DNA from: Neostapfia colusana
Lineage: Eukaryota > Streptophyta > Magnoliopsida > Poales > Poaceae
Assembly: GCA_030760725.1 (NCBI GenBank)
Contig: JASWHV010000002.1
Location: 60,009,900 to 60,073,899 of the forward strand
DNA: 64,000 nt
Direction of reading: 5' to 3'
The notes under the pieces are model-generated. The model was not told the DNA's origin, searched no databases, and was given only the letters and a program-made list of their open reading frames with translations. Positions 34,272 through 48,278 of the stretch are shown here, piece after piece (position 1 is the stretch's first letter; each line of letters opens with the position of its first letter). The position numbers and the translations under genes were made by a program.

Positions 34272-35759
34272 CTGTAAAAATATATTTGAGAAATGTCAAA
34301 TATTTATTTAAACAGTAAACCATTGAGTTATAACATAAGATATGTCATTGAACCCATAACACTTGGAAACATAGTTCAAATTTTTAAACAAATTGGACTG
34401 CTGATCTGCTGTTACCATGACAGCCCTGACCAGTTTCCACATCAACCTGATTTAGGCCATGTTAAAGGCAAAACCAATTCTGGAGCTCAACATCAAAGTT
34501 AAAGTTAACTTCAATAGATTTCCAGAAAGTATTTGGTTGGCCTAAGATCTGTCCTGGTTCAGAAGTTATGAGATGTCAAAGTTAACAGAATTTCTGGAAT
34601 CAATTGGACAGCACCTCCCTGCTTTAGGTACTGAATTGATCCAAGAATCCCAGTTAATTCTCTTCCCAATCTGACAAAACTTTCTGTTACAAAGTCGTAA
34701 CCCATCTCATAAGCTTTCCAGAAGTACCTCATTTCCTATTTTTGGATTTTTAAGCAGGAAGTTATGCTTAACTTACAGAGAGTTTACAGAGAGTCTTTGC
34801 TCTGTCTTGTTTTCTGGACAGTTTCAACTCTACTGCATTTTTCGAGTGGTTAAGGGATGAAACACCTCTGGACCTCAACAGAAGAGTTGTAAAGCTCTTC
34901 CAACGCTCTCCAGAAATGTATCATACGACCCCAACTTCGAAAGAACTCAACCTCTAACCTCTGATTAACCTCAGCCTTGATTCAGCTGAAAACAGAGTGC
35001 TCTGTCCTTAACATCCTATAAGTTGAAAACTTGTTAACTTTGAATATCCTGTTCGAGGAAAGGAGTTACATCAAGTTTTACTACTTTGAATCAAAACCTT
35101 CAAGTTTTTAAATGAAGTTTTTCATTTAATTGGATGTGACGTCGAGGCGTCACCAGATTATGTCGGTACTACGTCCTCACAAAGGAAAAAAAAACTATAC
35201 CGGACTTAGCCGGCTTCGTTAGTTCAGTGGCACTACTCGTCACTCGCACACGGATACTACACGTCTACCATTTCGTGGTAAGGCTACCTGCAGAAACTCA
35301 AACAATCATCAGACTCGGCTGCACACCGAGCCCGGAATACATACAGTTAGTACACCCGGCCGTCATCACTCGCCCGGATGTTCTCAAGCCAAACACGCCT
35401 TGAGTTACGTGTTCACGTTTCAGACCACGTGACGGGGTCTCCCATGTTGCACCACGCACGCCAGGGACAAACGTTGCTCGAATACCCCAAACGACATGAA
35501 GAGTCGTAGAGAATATCAAAGCGGGTCGGGTTACCTGCCACCCGTGGGGCTCCACCCTTCAGCTTGTGCGCACTGGTGGACAGCGCTTACGTGCACCCCC
35601 CAAGACATGAACATCCCGAGATGCACGATTTTCCGACATAACAAATAGGTTAATAAGCCACTTTCTATATACTAATAACATCCTTATACGGGCTACTAAC
35701 TCGTTCCTCACTGGATTTTTGAAAAAGAAGACCTTTGTACTGTGTTAAACCTCAAGCGA
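34272..35759 (-). other. Element D untranslated leader between primer site and extra ORF
   Basis: No supported gene. The part nearest the primer site (about 35150-35300) matches F's leader at about 45810-45980 in blocks, such as GTCGGTACTACGT and CAGTGGCACTA. It may contain packaging and dimerisation signals; nothing specific is visible. Confidence 0.6.
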
Positions 35760-35771
35760 GCTCTGATACCA
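35760..35771 (-). other. Element D primer-binding site (initiator tRNA-Met type)
   Basis: TGGTATCAGAGC on the minus strand, three bases inside the 5' LTR end at 35775. Confidence 0.9.
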
Positions 35772-35774
35772 CGC

Positions 35775-38700
35775 TGACACGACCCCATTGGCCCTGTCGA
35801 GCCAGGATCACGCTGAGGGGTGCTGCGTTGCACAGCACCGTATAACACACGTCAAAGGTACAAAGCGGAAGCGGAAATTTTATTACATAAACAAGTTTAT
35901 GAACATGTTTACATCAAAATAAGTTCAGTCTACACTCGCGAGCGTAGACTAAGCATCAAGTGCACGTTCAGCCCTCGAACGTGTCCTTGCTAGCACACAC
36001 GCACACTAACTCTGCGGCGTGCACGACTCCCACTCGACGGGGTTCCCCTCCTGGGGTTCCGTCTCCTCTTCGGGAGTCCCTTCCTCATAGAACCCTGCAA
36101 AAGCTCCAAACACAAGCAGTGAGCACGAAGGCTCAGCAAGTCTGACCCGTCTCATCTATACATGGAACTTCTACATGAGGGTAATGGGTTGCATGAGGTA
36201 AAAATCATTTGCAAGGACTCGCCTATTTAGTAGAACCTTACTTTCAAGTTTTAGCAGCAGGTTGTGGAGAACCTTACGCTAAGGCACATGAGAGAGCCGC
36301 AATCAAACAAGAAACGCATTTCTCTCATGTACTTTGCCCAAAGTTGAAAAGAACTTTAATTAGCTCTAAGCTACAGCATATCATTAACAATCAATGTCCA
36401 GCTTTCAATCAGCAACATTTTAACATGTAACTAGCCTGTTCTTTCTACGTCACGGTACAGTGAACAAGTGGTACTCACTGACCGCGAGGGACGGCGATTA
36501 TAATCGATTTACACCTGCAGGGTTACCTGAACAACCCGTCACGTACGCCCATACTCGATGTTGCCTACAACAACCATCACGGACGCCGTACGCGACTACC
36601 TTTCACCCGTTAGCCAAATATTGAACCGGTCCCATCGTCCCGAGCAAGAGGTCTCTGCAAGCGCATCTCCGTGCCGCCAGCCGATTTACACCTCGAGCTC
36701 TCAACCTACCCTCTGAACGACGGGCAATGCCTCAATACCCAGCTACCCGAGTTACATCAGTTTCCCGGTTCCCATATAGCCGGTAGATCTTCGGTACTGT
36801 TCTAGCTTGTTCAACAGGCCCGCACACGGCTCGGTCCTCAATCGACACAAGTGGAGCTACAGCACACAGGCCCCAAAGTCCTGTTGCCCTTACTCTCCGC
36901 TCGGTCTCATTTTCTTGCCATGTGTATCATGTGCTATCTCTACCCAAGCAATGTGCCTCTAGCCTATTCTCGCGAGTAGTTCCAACTACTCGACTTGTAC
37001 CGAATTCTACCCTATCTTAGCAATGCAGTGGCTAATGGGGTTTGCAATCCTAAACCCAACCCATGGTTCTCTTGGCTATGCAGTGGGGCTTCCAAACAAG
37101 ACTCTAATGCACAGAATAAAGGAAACAAGTATATGCTCAAAACAATAAAAATTTGTAAAAAGGTTAATGCAAACCGGAGCTTGCCTTGCTGCTCTTGGTC
37201 GTAGGCTAGCTGTTCCTCCGGAGTAACGAAGTCTAGGACTTCGGGTTCCTCCTCGACCTTAGCGACTACATGATAGAAACAATACATGTATTAATTTAAT
37301 GCATTTGTATTAAGTTTGAAGTTGTGAAGTCTATAACCTTTGCTAGATAGACCTAATGACTGTGAAACTTTTACTGTGGCATGGTTACAACCTAAACAGA
37401 GACTTGGTCAAGTTTTAGTTGCAGCAAAGCTCATTGGAGCCCTCCACAAATAATTATGTCCTTGACCTTAATTGGAACTCTTAGGGTGTTCTATGAATTT
37501 TCAAGAGACAAACTATGACTTTCTGAAAACTAGATTTTCAGAGGGTTCTAATGGAGTTGGTCCCACTTAATTTGGAAGTCCCTAACTAAAGATATGAGCT
37601 AAACAATTTCAGAGAAAATTCTGAAAATGTTTCTGAACATTTTCTATTTTCTCTGGAACAGTTTTACTAATCACACCATCCGGTGGACTAAATGAGCTCA
37701 AATGGATCTGAAATTTTTATGGTAGTTCAAGGATATTTTGGGTAACATCTCAGCAAAATTTCAGGATTTTCCTCCAAAGGATTCTCCAGTAAAAATTCCT
37801 AACAGTTTAAACTTTAAGGAATTAATTCTGGAGAATTAAGGAATTTCATGAAGTGAAACTTGATTTGCTGGAAAGTACTCAGAGATCTGAATCCAGCAAA
37901 ATTTGGTTCACTCAATTTGGAGCTTTCTAGCCAAAGTTATAAGGATTTGAAGTTTGAAGGAAATCTGAAAATCGGGGAAAAGTTTAAACTCGCGCGTGGG
38001 CCCAGGGTACACGCGTCGCACGCCTAGGCGATGGCACACCGCGGCCCACAAGGATTTTGCGCGCCAGCACTCCCGATCCCGGCCGCACCCTGATCCCGAT
38101 TCAAAATATCGGCCGCTGACAGCTGGGGTCCACCCCCTTCTTCAACCTCGCGACACCCGCGCCCCGCCGCCGAGGGACCTCGCCGGAGAGCTCGCCGCCG
38201 GCTGCTGTACAGCTCCAAACTTCTTGATTCTGGCCGCCCCTGCCTACTTTTACTTGGGGAACAGGATCCGAGGGTCAGCTGCTCATGACAACGGCCGGAG
38301 CATGGTCGGCGACGAGCCGCCATATCGGAATGACTTCGGCCATGTCGGCTGACTCTCCTAGTACCTCAGCTACTTGGGAAATCGGTTGGGGAGCATCAGT
38401 GGACCTCAGAGAAGGTCGACATGAGCTCGAGGCAGCTCGGGGAAGGCCCGAAATAGGTCCTCACCGTGCGCCCGATGCCGCCCGTTCGTTCCGCCATTAG
38501 TAGACCTCAAATTACGCCGGGCACAGAGGTTCTCCGGCCCAGAGTTGTGAAGGCAACTTGTGCGTTACCGTGTCTAGCTCGTGTGAGAGCGGCCTGAGGC
38601 CCTCTAATCCTTTCTAGAGCACGAATTAAACAGAATCGTACCCGAAGGTCGTTCTGCACACAGAAAGGGGAAAAGTGGAAATTCGCCGCCGGTGAGCAAC

Positions 38701-39814
38701 CACTCGAGCTGTGGCTCGGGGATGAGCAGCACCGGTCACCCGCGCGTCCAAGGGTGCCTTGGCTCGGGCGTGACAACGCCCAGGTTGGGCTGTCCACGAG
38801 AGCCCGAGGTGCGGCGGTTCCAAGTTCCGAGTTTGATCTTTCGGCACAGCCGATATCACTCGGTTTCAACCGAATTCTAGCAACGGGGAGGATGGAGGAA
38901 GGTCTCTAGTACCTTGCTGGGGCTCTGGAGTGGAAGGAGGGAGCTGCGATCGGCGTTCTCCGATCAAGTCCGAACTGCGGAAACTTTCGACCGGTGCTGG
39001 GTTCTTGCGGGAAAACACGTCGGTACCTCGGCCGAGGAGGGGGCAGGCGCCTTAAGAAGGCTCTGCACCGCCTCATGCCCGCGCGTGGGCAAGCAGCTGG
39101 TGGCGCGGTGGCTGGCCTCGGTGGCGATCACCGCTGCGGCTCGGCGACCCGAGTGAAAAGTCTCAGTCGGTTTGTGTTGAAGTAGAGGCTGACATGTGGG
39201 TCCCACCCTTCCATTTAACCTCTGAAATTTACTTCTAATCACTGTTGTAAACAGTGAACCCCATACTACCCTTGGCAATTCAAATTATTCCCCCATGAGC
39301 CATTTGAATTGATCAAAGTTCAAATGAGGTTTGGTTTGAATGAATTTCAGCACAAGTTCAGTTTGAAATTCAAATAAAGTTTGAATTTCTCCCCCTTAGC
39401 TCATGTCAAGATCAACTCCAAATGGAGTGAAAATTGGTGTGTGAGCTCACAAAAATGTGCTGAGTAAGAATATGCCTTCCACTTTCAAATTCATGGTATA
39501 AAAACAGTTTGAATTTGAATATGTTTTCAAACTGCCCCCTTCCTATCTATACCCAAGATGACCTCAAAAAGGTTTTGAATTTGGGTGAAACTTGGCATGG
39601 ACATCCTTAGCAAAGTGTAGGAGTTTTTCCTATGTCCAGCCCATCTATATCACATGTGGGAAATACCACTTTTGCAATGTGTAAGTTTGTTCCCTAATGA
39701 GCATGTTGATAATTGTTACTTGCTCTTCATTTGTGTTCATCATTCTTCCTCAAATGAGGTGTGTGGTGTGGGGATGAACACTACAAATGGGTGTCAAAAA
39801 CTGAGGCCCTTACA
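35775..39814 (-). mobile_element. Element D 5' LTR
   Basis: It matches 13107-17144 along its full length with about 1% differences by eye. AATAAA on the minus strand is at 35879-35884. Followed by AATAT (39815-39819) and F's resumed LTR. Confidence 0.93.
36006..38323 (-). CDS. Predicted three-exon LTR-borne small acidic protein gene (D 5' LTR copy)
   Basis: Exons 38254-38323, 37185-37265 and 36006-36094 on the minus strand, with the same splice signals, phases and start/stop as the 3' LTR copy. Exon 1 has two base changes (one Ser to Pro, one silent); exons 2 and 3 appear unchanged. In the 5' LTR this gene would lie at the head of the genomic RNA, before the primer site. An unspliced RNA would serve replication and a spliced RNA could encode the small protein. 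That division of labour is inference. Confidence 0.5.
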
Positions 39815-39819
39815 AATAT

Positions 39820-40340
39820 TCAACCCCAAATGTTGGAAAGTTGGAATTTGAGCTGCATTTGGATAGTTGGACAAAAATTACTCCAAATTCAAATGTATAT
39901 TTGAATTCTTTGTACATTTAACTCCATTTGGAAGAATGGTCAGTAATTTTTTTCAAAAATTAATGAAACTTTGCCTACACACTAATTTGGACCTAGGGAA
40001 TCCAAATATGCAATTTGATTCTTGTGTTAGCTTCTGCAAACAAGAGTTTGAACACAACAGTTTTGAATTACCATTGTGTCTTTCCCTCATTTGAAGTTTG
40101 AGTTTAACATTTAGTTCAAACTCTTATTTTTCAACCCTCCCATTGCACTTGAGTTCTTCATTTCTGTTGTTTTAATCCACATGAGGTCCATCCATGCAGT
40201 AACACTAAGTTTGTTTAGAAGAATCTCACCTATGTTATCATATGTGAAAAAAGTTTCAACTAAGCCCCTTTTTCATACACATGACTCCAACATTTGTGCA
40301 ACTCATATTTCTTTGTATTCACATTTTTGGGACCTTTACA
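39820..40340 (-). mobile_element. Element F 3' LTR, inner part
   Basis: It resumes after D's target duplication with TCAACCCCAAATGTTGG and runs to GGGACCTTTACA, matching 50506-51023. Together with 9301-13106 it makes one complete LTR. Confidence 0.92.
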
Positions 40341-40357
40341 ATCCTCCCCCTTAAAAG
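40341..40357 (-). other. Element F polypurine tract
   Basis: CTTTTAAGGGGGAGGAT on the minus strand, directly before the 3' LTR. Confidence 0.8.
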
Positions 40358-40410
40358 AATCTCGTCCCGAGATTACAAAAGAAAGATGAGGTGGAAGGTA
40401 ATTACAACAA

Positions 40411-43400
40411 TTACGACAAAAGTTCCGGATAGTTCTTGTGGATGTAATCTTCACTCTCCCAAGTCGCTTCTTCCGGTGTGTGATTACTCCACAGGACCTT
40501 GTAAAATTTCAAAGTCCGATTTCGAGTGATCCGGCTCTTCTCGTGGATATCTTGATGGGCTGCTCGGCGTAGGTGAGATCCAGTTGCAATATCTCCATGT
40601 CTTCCGAAAGGATCTCCGTCGGCCTCTTCAAACACTTTCTCAAGTGTGAGACATGGAAGACGTCGTGGATGCCCGATAAGGATAGCGGCAGCTCCAAACG
40701 GTAGGCCACTGCTCCACACCGTTCCGTAATAAGGAACGGACCCACAAAGCGAGGAGCTAGCTTTCCCTTGACCCCGAATCGATGAATTCCCTTCATCGGG
40801 GATACTCGGAGATAGACGTGATCTCCGACTTCAAAACACAAGGGTCGGCGTCGCTGGTCCGCATAGCTCTTCTGGCGAGATTGAGCGGCCCTGAGGTTTT
40901 CTTGAATCAGCTGGACCCGCTCTTCGGCATCTTTTACAAGATCAATGCCGAAAATCACCCTCTCGCCAGATTCACACCAATTGAGTGGTGTGCGGCACTT
41001 CCTGCCACAAAGTGCTTCGTATGGTGACATTTTAATACTGGATTGGTAACGATTGTTGTAGGAGAACTCTGCTAATGGCAAATGGTTATCCCAGTTCTTT
41101 CCATGATCTATGGCACATTCCCTCAGCATATCTTCCAAAATCTGGTTCACCCTCTCCGTTTGACCGTCAGTCTGGGGATGGTATGCTGAGATTCTGATTA
41201 ATTTTGTTCCCAGAGATTCATGAAGTTGCTCCCAGAAACGAGCAACAAATATTGAACCTTGGTCCGATATGATGGTCTTGGGGACTCCATGCAAGCACAC
41301 AATTCTAGAGAGATACAATTCTGCATATTGTTCAGTATGGAATCCCGTATTCACTGGGATGAAGTGGGCTGATTTTGTTAAGCGATCAACAATCACCCAA
41401 ATGGAGTCATGCTTTCTAGATGTGAGAGGCTGTCTGACAATAAAGTCCATGCTGATGTCCTCTAACTTCCATGCCGGAATACTTAACGGTTGGAGCATTC
41501 CCGCTTTCTTAATATGATCAGCTTTGACTCACCGACATGTATCAGACTCGGATACATACTTGGCAATTTCTCGCTTCATCTGAGTCCACCAAAATTTTGT
41601 GTTAAGGTCTTGATACATCTTATTGCTTCCTGGATGTATCGAGTACTTGGACATATGAGCTTCCTAGAGGATTTTCTTCCTTAGCTTCAGGTTCCGGGGC
41701 ACCACGATACGGTTGTTAAACCATAACACACCTTGTTCATCTTCCCGGAAACATTTCATTTTATCCTCATTGATTTTTGCCCGGATTTTCCGCATTACTT
41801 TATCTCTCTTCTGGGCTTGTACAATCTCTTCTCTAATGGTGGGCACAAGAGCAAGATTATACAACGCCCCATACGGAATCACCCACAAGCTTGGTTCTTC
41901 GTCTTCCTCCAGAACAACTGACAAATTATTCATGTGGGACTTACAACTAAGCGCGTCAGCTACACGTTAGCTTTGCCGGGATGGTAATGGATCTCGAGCT
42001 CATAATCTTTGATTAATTCCAACCATCTCCGCTGCCTCATGTTGATATTCTTCTGAGTGAATATATATTTGAGGCTCTTATTGTCGGTGTAGAGGTGCAC
42101 TAAATTTCCAAGTAAGTAGTGCCTCCACATCTTCAACGCAAGCACCACCGCAGCGAGCTCTAGGTCATGAGTGGGGTAGTGCTGCTCGTGGTTGCGGAGT
42201 TGAAGAGACCCATACGCGATCACACGTCTATCTTGCATTAAGACGCAGCCAAGTCCAATGTCTGAGGCATCACAATAAACATCGAATGGCTTTGTTGTAT
42301 CCGGTTGGGCTAACACCGGTGCCGTTGTGAGATGTTTCTTTAGAGTTTGAAATGCCTCTTCACAGGCCTCTGTCCACACATACTTGCTGCTCTTCTTCAA
42401 CAATTCTGTCATTGGTTTAGCCACCTTTGAGAAGCTGGGAATGAATCTCCGATAGTAACCCGCTAGCCCTAGAAAACTGCGGATTTGATGAACAGATGTT
42501 GGAGACTCCCACTTCAAGACTTGCTCAATTTTAGTTGATCCACGGCCACACCCTCCGCTGAAATAATGTGGCCTAAGAAGGGTACCTTGCTGATCCAAAA
42601 TTCATATTTGCTGAATTTGGCGTACAGCTTATGTTCCCGTAAGCGTTGGAGCACAATATGAAGATGTTTGGTGTGCCCCTCCTCCGATTTGGAGTATACG
42701 AGAACGTCGTCGATGAAAGCCACGACGAACTGATCCAACTCTGGCATGAATACAGAATTCATGAGATACATGAAGTGTGCGGGTGCATTTGTTAGCCCGA
42801 AAGACATGACTAGATACTCATAGAGCCCGTATCTAGTCGAGAAGGCCGTCTTCGGTATATCCTCCGCTCTGATTTTATCTGGTGATAGCCGGACCGTAAG
42901 TCCATCTTGGAGAATACCTTGGCACCCACCAACTGATCAAATAATATATCTATCCACGGCAATGGATATTTAATTTTGATCCTCACTGCATTCAGCGGCC
43001 GATAATCCACACATAACCGAAGTGACTCATCCTTTTTCTTCACAAAGAGGGCTGAACAGCCCCATGGCGATGAGCTTGGTCGGATGAACCCTTTGTCCAT
43101 TAAGTCCTTTAGCTGTTCCTTCAGTTCAGCTAATTCCTTCGGAGACATTTTGTACGGCCTCCGAGATATTGGTGTGGTTCCCGGTGCTAACTCGATCTTG
43201 AATACCACATCCCTCTCAGGCGGCATCCATAGAAGATCGTCGGGAAACACATCTGGGTACTCACGGACCACTGGAATATCCTCCAGTTTCGTGGTCACAT
43301 TGTGGTACACCACTGGATTTTTAGAATCCACGGCTTCAAGTACGAGCGTTTGGAGACCGTAGAATGGAGAGTCCAAACTAACAATTCGTGGACCAATGTC

Positions 43401-44924
43401 AAGAATAGCCCAATGGTAGTTCATCCACGCCATTCCTAGAATCACGTCGATCTTCTGTCCCTCTAATACGATGAGGGTTGTGGGGTATAAGTTTCCACCT
43501 AAGCACAAGGGTGCTTTGATCACTACTTCATTAGCAGCTATATTTCCACCCGGTGAGCGGATAAGATAGTGATCTTTTGGTGTAGAGGTGGAGAGCTCAG
43601 CTTTGCACACAAACAACTTGCTGATGAAATTGTGTGTAGATCCAGAGTCAAATAGAATTAATACGGGCAGCCCATTGAGGATGAACATCCCCGCTAGCAC
43701 CGGTGCCCCATCTGGCACATCCTCTAGAGCCGTATGATAAATGCACCCGGATTTTAGTGCAGTTCCTTGAAGCTGAGCACGGGGTTGATTTATACCCCGC
43801 CCCGGTGTAGTTTCTCTATGGTGTATCCTTTCTGGACACTTCCTGCTGATGTGACCCAAGTACCCACACGTGAAGCACGGTTTCTCAGCCGGTTCCTTGT
43901 TGCTCTGTGCATGGACATTAGTGGTATTCTGCTGTGGCAAGAACACTTGAGGAGCAGAATAACGTGGCTGCATATACCGTTATCGCAGCTGTCCGAATTC
44001 AGAGTATTGGGACGAATGACCGGAATATTGCTGGAGTCGTCGAGCCGGCTGCATCAGCTGACAGTTCACGGTACTGTCTACCATCCTGTATTTCTGAGGA
44101 GCACTACTGCTACCCTCCGGTGGTATATGGTTCTTTCTTTTCTCAGCCTGAACTTCCCGCTGAGCATCTTCAACCATGATGGCAGCACTCATCAATTCGT
44201 TGAAGTTTTTTCGGTCAGCTAAAACGAGTCTCTCCTTTAGCTTGGGAATGAGGCTGCGGAAAAACCATTCACACTTTTGTGCTTCGGTGTTCACATGTTG
44301 AGGCGCATACTGTGCCAGCTTGTTGAACACTCGTGAATGCTCGTATGCACCCCTCCCTCCTTGTTTTAAGGCCAGAAACTCCTCGAGTTTCCGCTGAATT
44401 GTCCCAGAAGGAATATGATACGTGAGAAATGCCTTCCGGAATTCTGCCCATGTAAAGTCATGTCCAGCTGGTAATGAGGCGAGTTGATTTGCCCACCATG
44501 CACTGGCAGACCCGTGAAGTTGTTGCGCCGCGTATAAAATCTTCTGCTGTTCGGCGCATTGAAGCAACCCGAACTTAGACTCAATGGTACGGATCCAGCT
44601 ATCCGCCACCATAGGATCCTCAGCTTCCATGAAAACCGGTGGTTTCGTTGCCAAGAACTCAACATAGGAATTCAGTTGAGGTTGGCGCAAGTCTTCGTCT
44701 TGACATCCCCCTTGACGGGATGTATTCATCACCAGGGTGCGGAGCAAGTTGGTTCGCTCATCGCTTGCACCCGTCATGGCAGCCAGAATGTCCGCCATTG
44801 TAACCGTGGGTGAAGGTCCTGGTGGCGGTTGCTGTTGCGGACCTCGCTGCTCCCGCTGTGGAGAGTTATCACCACCACCACCACTGGAACCACCCACCTC
44901 ACTCATGGAACGAGTTCGCACCAT
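40411..44924 (-). pseudogene. Element F gag-pol polyprotein, disrupted
   Basis: Gag starts MVRTRSMSEVGG at 44922-44924, with the capsid domain about 44150-44650. CCHC CFTCGYLGHISRKC is about 43850-43890, protease DSGSTHNF about 43630-43660, RT with FIDD near 42710, RNase H about 42000-42330, integrase about 40870-41620, chromodomain about 40411-40560. Breaks: stop 43980-43982 between capsid and zinc knuckle; one-base deletions near 42880, 42537, 41967 and 40555; stop 41664-41666; a TGA near 41528. The first Cys of the integrase CDTC is Ser. It is the capsid- and protease-containing relative of D. Confidence 0.9.
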
Positions 44925-44945
44925 TCTGCAATTGCACGATTTCAT

Positions 44946-46648
44946 TATCAGTTCAACACTATCACTTGATTTATTTCATAATCAAAGTAGTGCAACACTG
45001 ATAATGAAATCTTAACATGTAAGCCAAATCATTTAAGCGCAAACTGATGTATCTAACAGCAAGGATTTACAAGCCGACTGATTGGTCCTCAAACAGATCA
45101 GATTCTGATCCAGTTAAAAGCACTTTAGTAACTCAAGTTGAAGATCAAAGTTAAAGTTAACTTCAATATCTTTCCAACGAGTATCCAAATGCCTGCATAT
45201 AACTTCTGGATCAAAAGTTATGATTTCGCAGAGTTGACAGACTTTCTGGATAAACTCTGCCAGCATCTCCTCTGTATGTGGCTGATTTTATCACAGTTGT
45301 ATATGAAAATACAACAAAAGTCTGAACAACCTTTGAACTACAACAATGATGCATATCTCATAACTTTCCAACGGTGTATCACAGGCTCCTTAGGGATTTT
45401 TCTACAGGACGTTATGGCTTAAAAACAGAAAGGTCCAGAGAGGTTTTTGGTACTGTCCTGGTCCTGAACAGTGTGCCTTCAACTGGACTTTCACCCAGTT
45501 AACGTGTGATTTTGCTTTGGAGGTCTACAATAAAGTTGTAGAGCACTTGAAAAGCTTTCTAGAACTGTATCATACACCTTAATTGGATCAAGCTACTCAG
45601 AGTTATGCTCTGTAAAATCCAGCAAAAATTCCCGCCAGAAACAGAGCACTCTGTTTTTGAAATCTTTGTAACCTAGACACTCTCTCATTTGAATCTTAGT
45701 TCAAAATAAGAGTTCACTAACTAATATTTGTTTCAAACTTCCATTTTTAATTGAAAGTTATCTCATGAATCAATTCTTCATAGGGAATAGGTTATTAAGT
45801 GTAGTACGGTGTCGATGCACCGTAAGAAGCATGTCGGTACTACGTAGCCTCACCAAAGAAAATCCTAAACCGGCATATACCGGTATATACGTCTAATCAG
45901 TGGCACTAAGACGGTCTCTCGCACATGTGTACTACACTGGACACGTACGTGGTTAGTACCTGCAGAAGAACACTCAATAGTGGTGCACTCAAAGGTTGTT
46001 TCATTTCAGGCAGTTCCATATTAGAAAGTAAATACAAACGCCCGTATCATTGTCATACGGCCGTCCTTGAGTTAAGTCACGTCTCAAGGTACGTGATCGT
46101 ATTTCAACACCACACGACGGGGAACCCGAGTATATCATGAACGGGTCGTCACGGTTGGGAATGTTATCAACCCAACGGATACCACGTACTGCCCTGCAGG
46201 GCATGCCGATGGCAAGGGCTGCGTATGTCCTCCTGGGCTATTTCCAGATGAACACACTCTCGCATTACTGACCACGCGATGGGGTCTCCACTTACTTGCC
46301 TATTGCATGCTAGGGATCAGCGTTTCATATGAACTCAGGAACATGAAGAGTCCAAGAGTTTCATATTGACATCTCACACCAAGCTGTGAGATCTAGCCCT
46401 GAACCACTTTCCTCGTCAGGGGAGCTAACCGAAATTGAACCGCTTTCGGTGGCGTTCCTTACCATGCTTACCTGAGCGTAGGTGCATCCTTACGTAATCA
46501 AAATTTCAGAATTATAACAAGTATGTTAATACTGCCACCTTAAGTAACTATACTACTGTAGTCCTTATGTGGGCCTAATACCGTTTCCTCACCGAATCCT
46601 AAGTTTTTGTCGTAATACGATCCTTATACCATGTGCTATTACCAATGC
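44946..46648 (-). other. Element F untranslated leader
   Basis: 1.7 kb between gag and the primer site. No coding region is supported. It shares blocks with D's leader, but D's extra ORF has no counterpart here. Confidence 0.6.
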
Positions 46649-46661
46649 GGCTCTGATACCA
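46649..46661 (-). other. Element F primer-binding site (initiator tRNA-Met type)
   Basis: TGGTATCAGAGCC on the minus strand, three bases inside the 5' LTR at 46665. Confidence 0.9.
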
Positions 46662-46664
46662 CGC

Positions 46665-48220
46665 TGTGAGGGCCCGTCGTCCCGGATCACGGTGACGGGA
46701 CACCTCGCCCTGGAATCGCATTGGGTGGTGCCGTGCGATGCGGCACCCAACAGCACACATAATAGAGAATCATATTAAATAAATCCAACGGAAGCTTACA
46801 AAGTGTAAATTTTACAAATACTTCTCAAAATATTCTAGAGCGGAAGACTATTACAACTGACGTCTCATACCTATGCTAAGCAACAGAGATGGTGTCCAGC
46901 CCGCGGACCCTTCTCGCTAGCAACACTATCACAATAGCAGCGGCAAGGGTTGCCATGAGTTCACCACTCGGAGAGCTCCGAGTCTCATCGTACACCCGTA
47001 CATATCAGCGTACAGTTATTTCCTGCAAAACAACTTATGCAGTATCTGTGAGCACGAAGCTCAGCAAGACTGACCCGTCACCCTAGCCATGAAACTCTAC
47101 ATGCTAAGAATAGAGGGCTGAAATATAGCAGTTTGCACAAAGTACAGACTTGAGCTAAAGGAGAGTCCTTACTTCCAGTTTTAAGCAACTTTTATAGCCC
47201 TCGCGCAATTCACATCGAGACTCCACAATCAAACAAGAAACGCTTTATCTCGATGTCACTTGCCCGAGGTGAAAGTAACTTTAGTGAGCTATTCTAGACT
47301 CATACAGACCTTACGCCATTAACGTCGAGACTCCAGAATCAAACAAGAAATGCTTCGCCTCGAAACTACTAGCCAAAGGTGGAAATTAAATTTAGTGAAG
47401 TGTTGATCGTTCCTCATCTCCATTATGAGGATTACTCACGAAGCAAATTTAACGTATCCCAGTTTATTACTACGTCACGACTCAGTGTACAAGTATGCTC
47501 ACTACCGCGAGCGACAGTGATTGCAATCAAAAACACCCGGCTGACACGACACGTACGCCCGTACTCGACGTTGCACACAGCAACCGTCACTGACGCCGTA
47601 CGTGGCAACCTTTCACACGACACCCAAATGTCGAACTGGTCCCACCAACTGGGATTAAGTCTCCCTACGGCAAACCCTCGTAGAGCCGACTTCTCTATCC
47701 TTTCAGCATCGGCATCAGACGGTGAGGTATGCCTCGACACCCAGGTTAACATGTTACATCGGTTTCCTGGGTCCCATATAGCCAGTATGCATCCGGTACA
47801 CATCTCAAACTTGTCCTGCGGGGCCGCACACGAGAACGGGCCTTAATCGACTCAGACATAGACTAGGCTCACAGGACCACGTCCTTGACCTTCCATCCAC
47901 TGCCCGGTCTCCATTCCCAAATATGGGGATCAATTCCCAACTCTTCTGATTGATCCCACTTAACCCCGTTTCACGAGTAGGAAACTGTCCACTCGAGTTT
48001 TGCTTCTTTTAATCTGCTTTTGTTAATTTGACATCAGCAGTTATAATCAATGATAACCTATTCTACATTTAAACTCCATGGTTTTCTGGGTCGTGCATTT
48101 GGGGCTTCATACCATCTAGACTTAATGCAATAAACAAATTACTAGACCAAGTAAAGTGAATACAAATAAAAGCTTGTAAATTTAGATGCAAACCGGGGCT
48201 TGCCTTTGTTTTGCAGGTGA

Positions 48221-48278
<58 letters not shown>

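Larger units (their letters stand above)
13107..39814 (-). mobile_element. Element D: Ty3/gypsy chromovirus, capsid- and protease-deleted, with nested E
   Basis: The LTRs are 13107-17144 (3') and 35775-39814 (5'), 4038 and 4040 bases and about 99% alike by eye, flanked by AATAT. The internal region has a primer site (35760-35771), an extra ORF (33462-34271), a shortened gag (start 33389), pol, and a polypurine tract (17145-17161). Element E splits pol. Loss of capsid and of the protease active site makes D non-autonomous, although RT, RNase H and integrase are nearly open. Confidence 0.93.
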
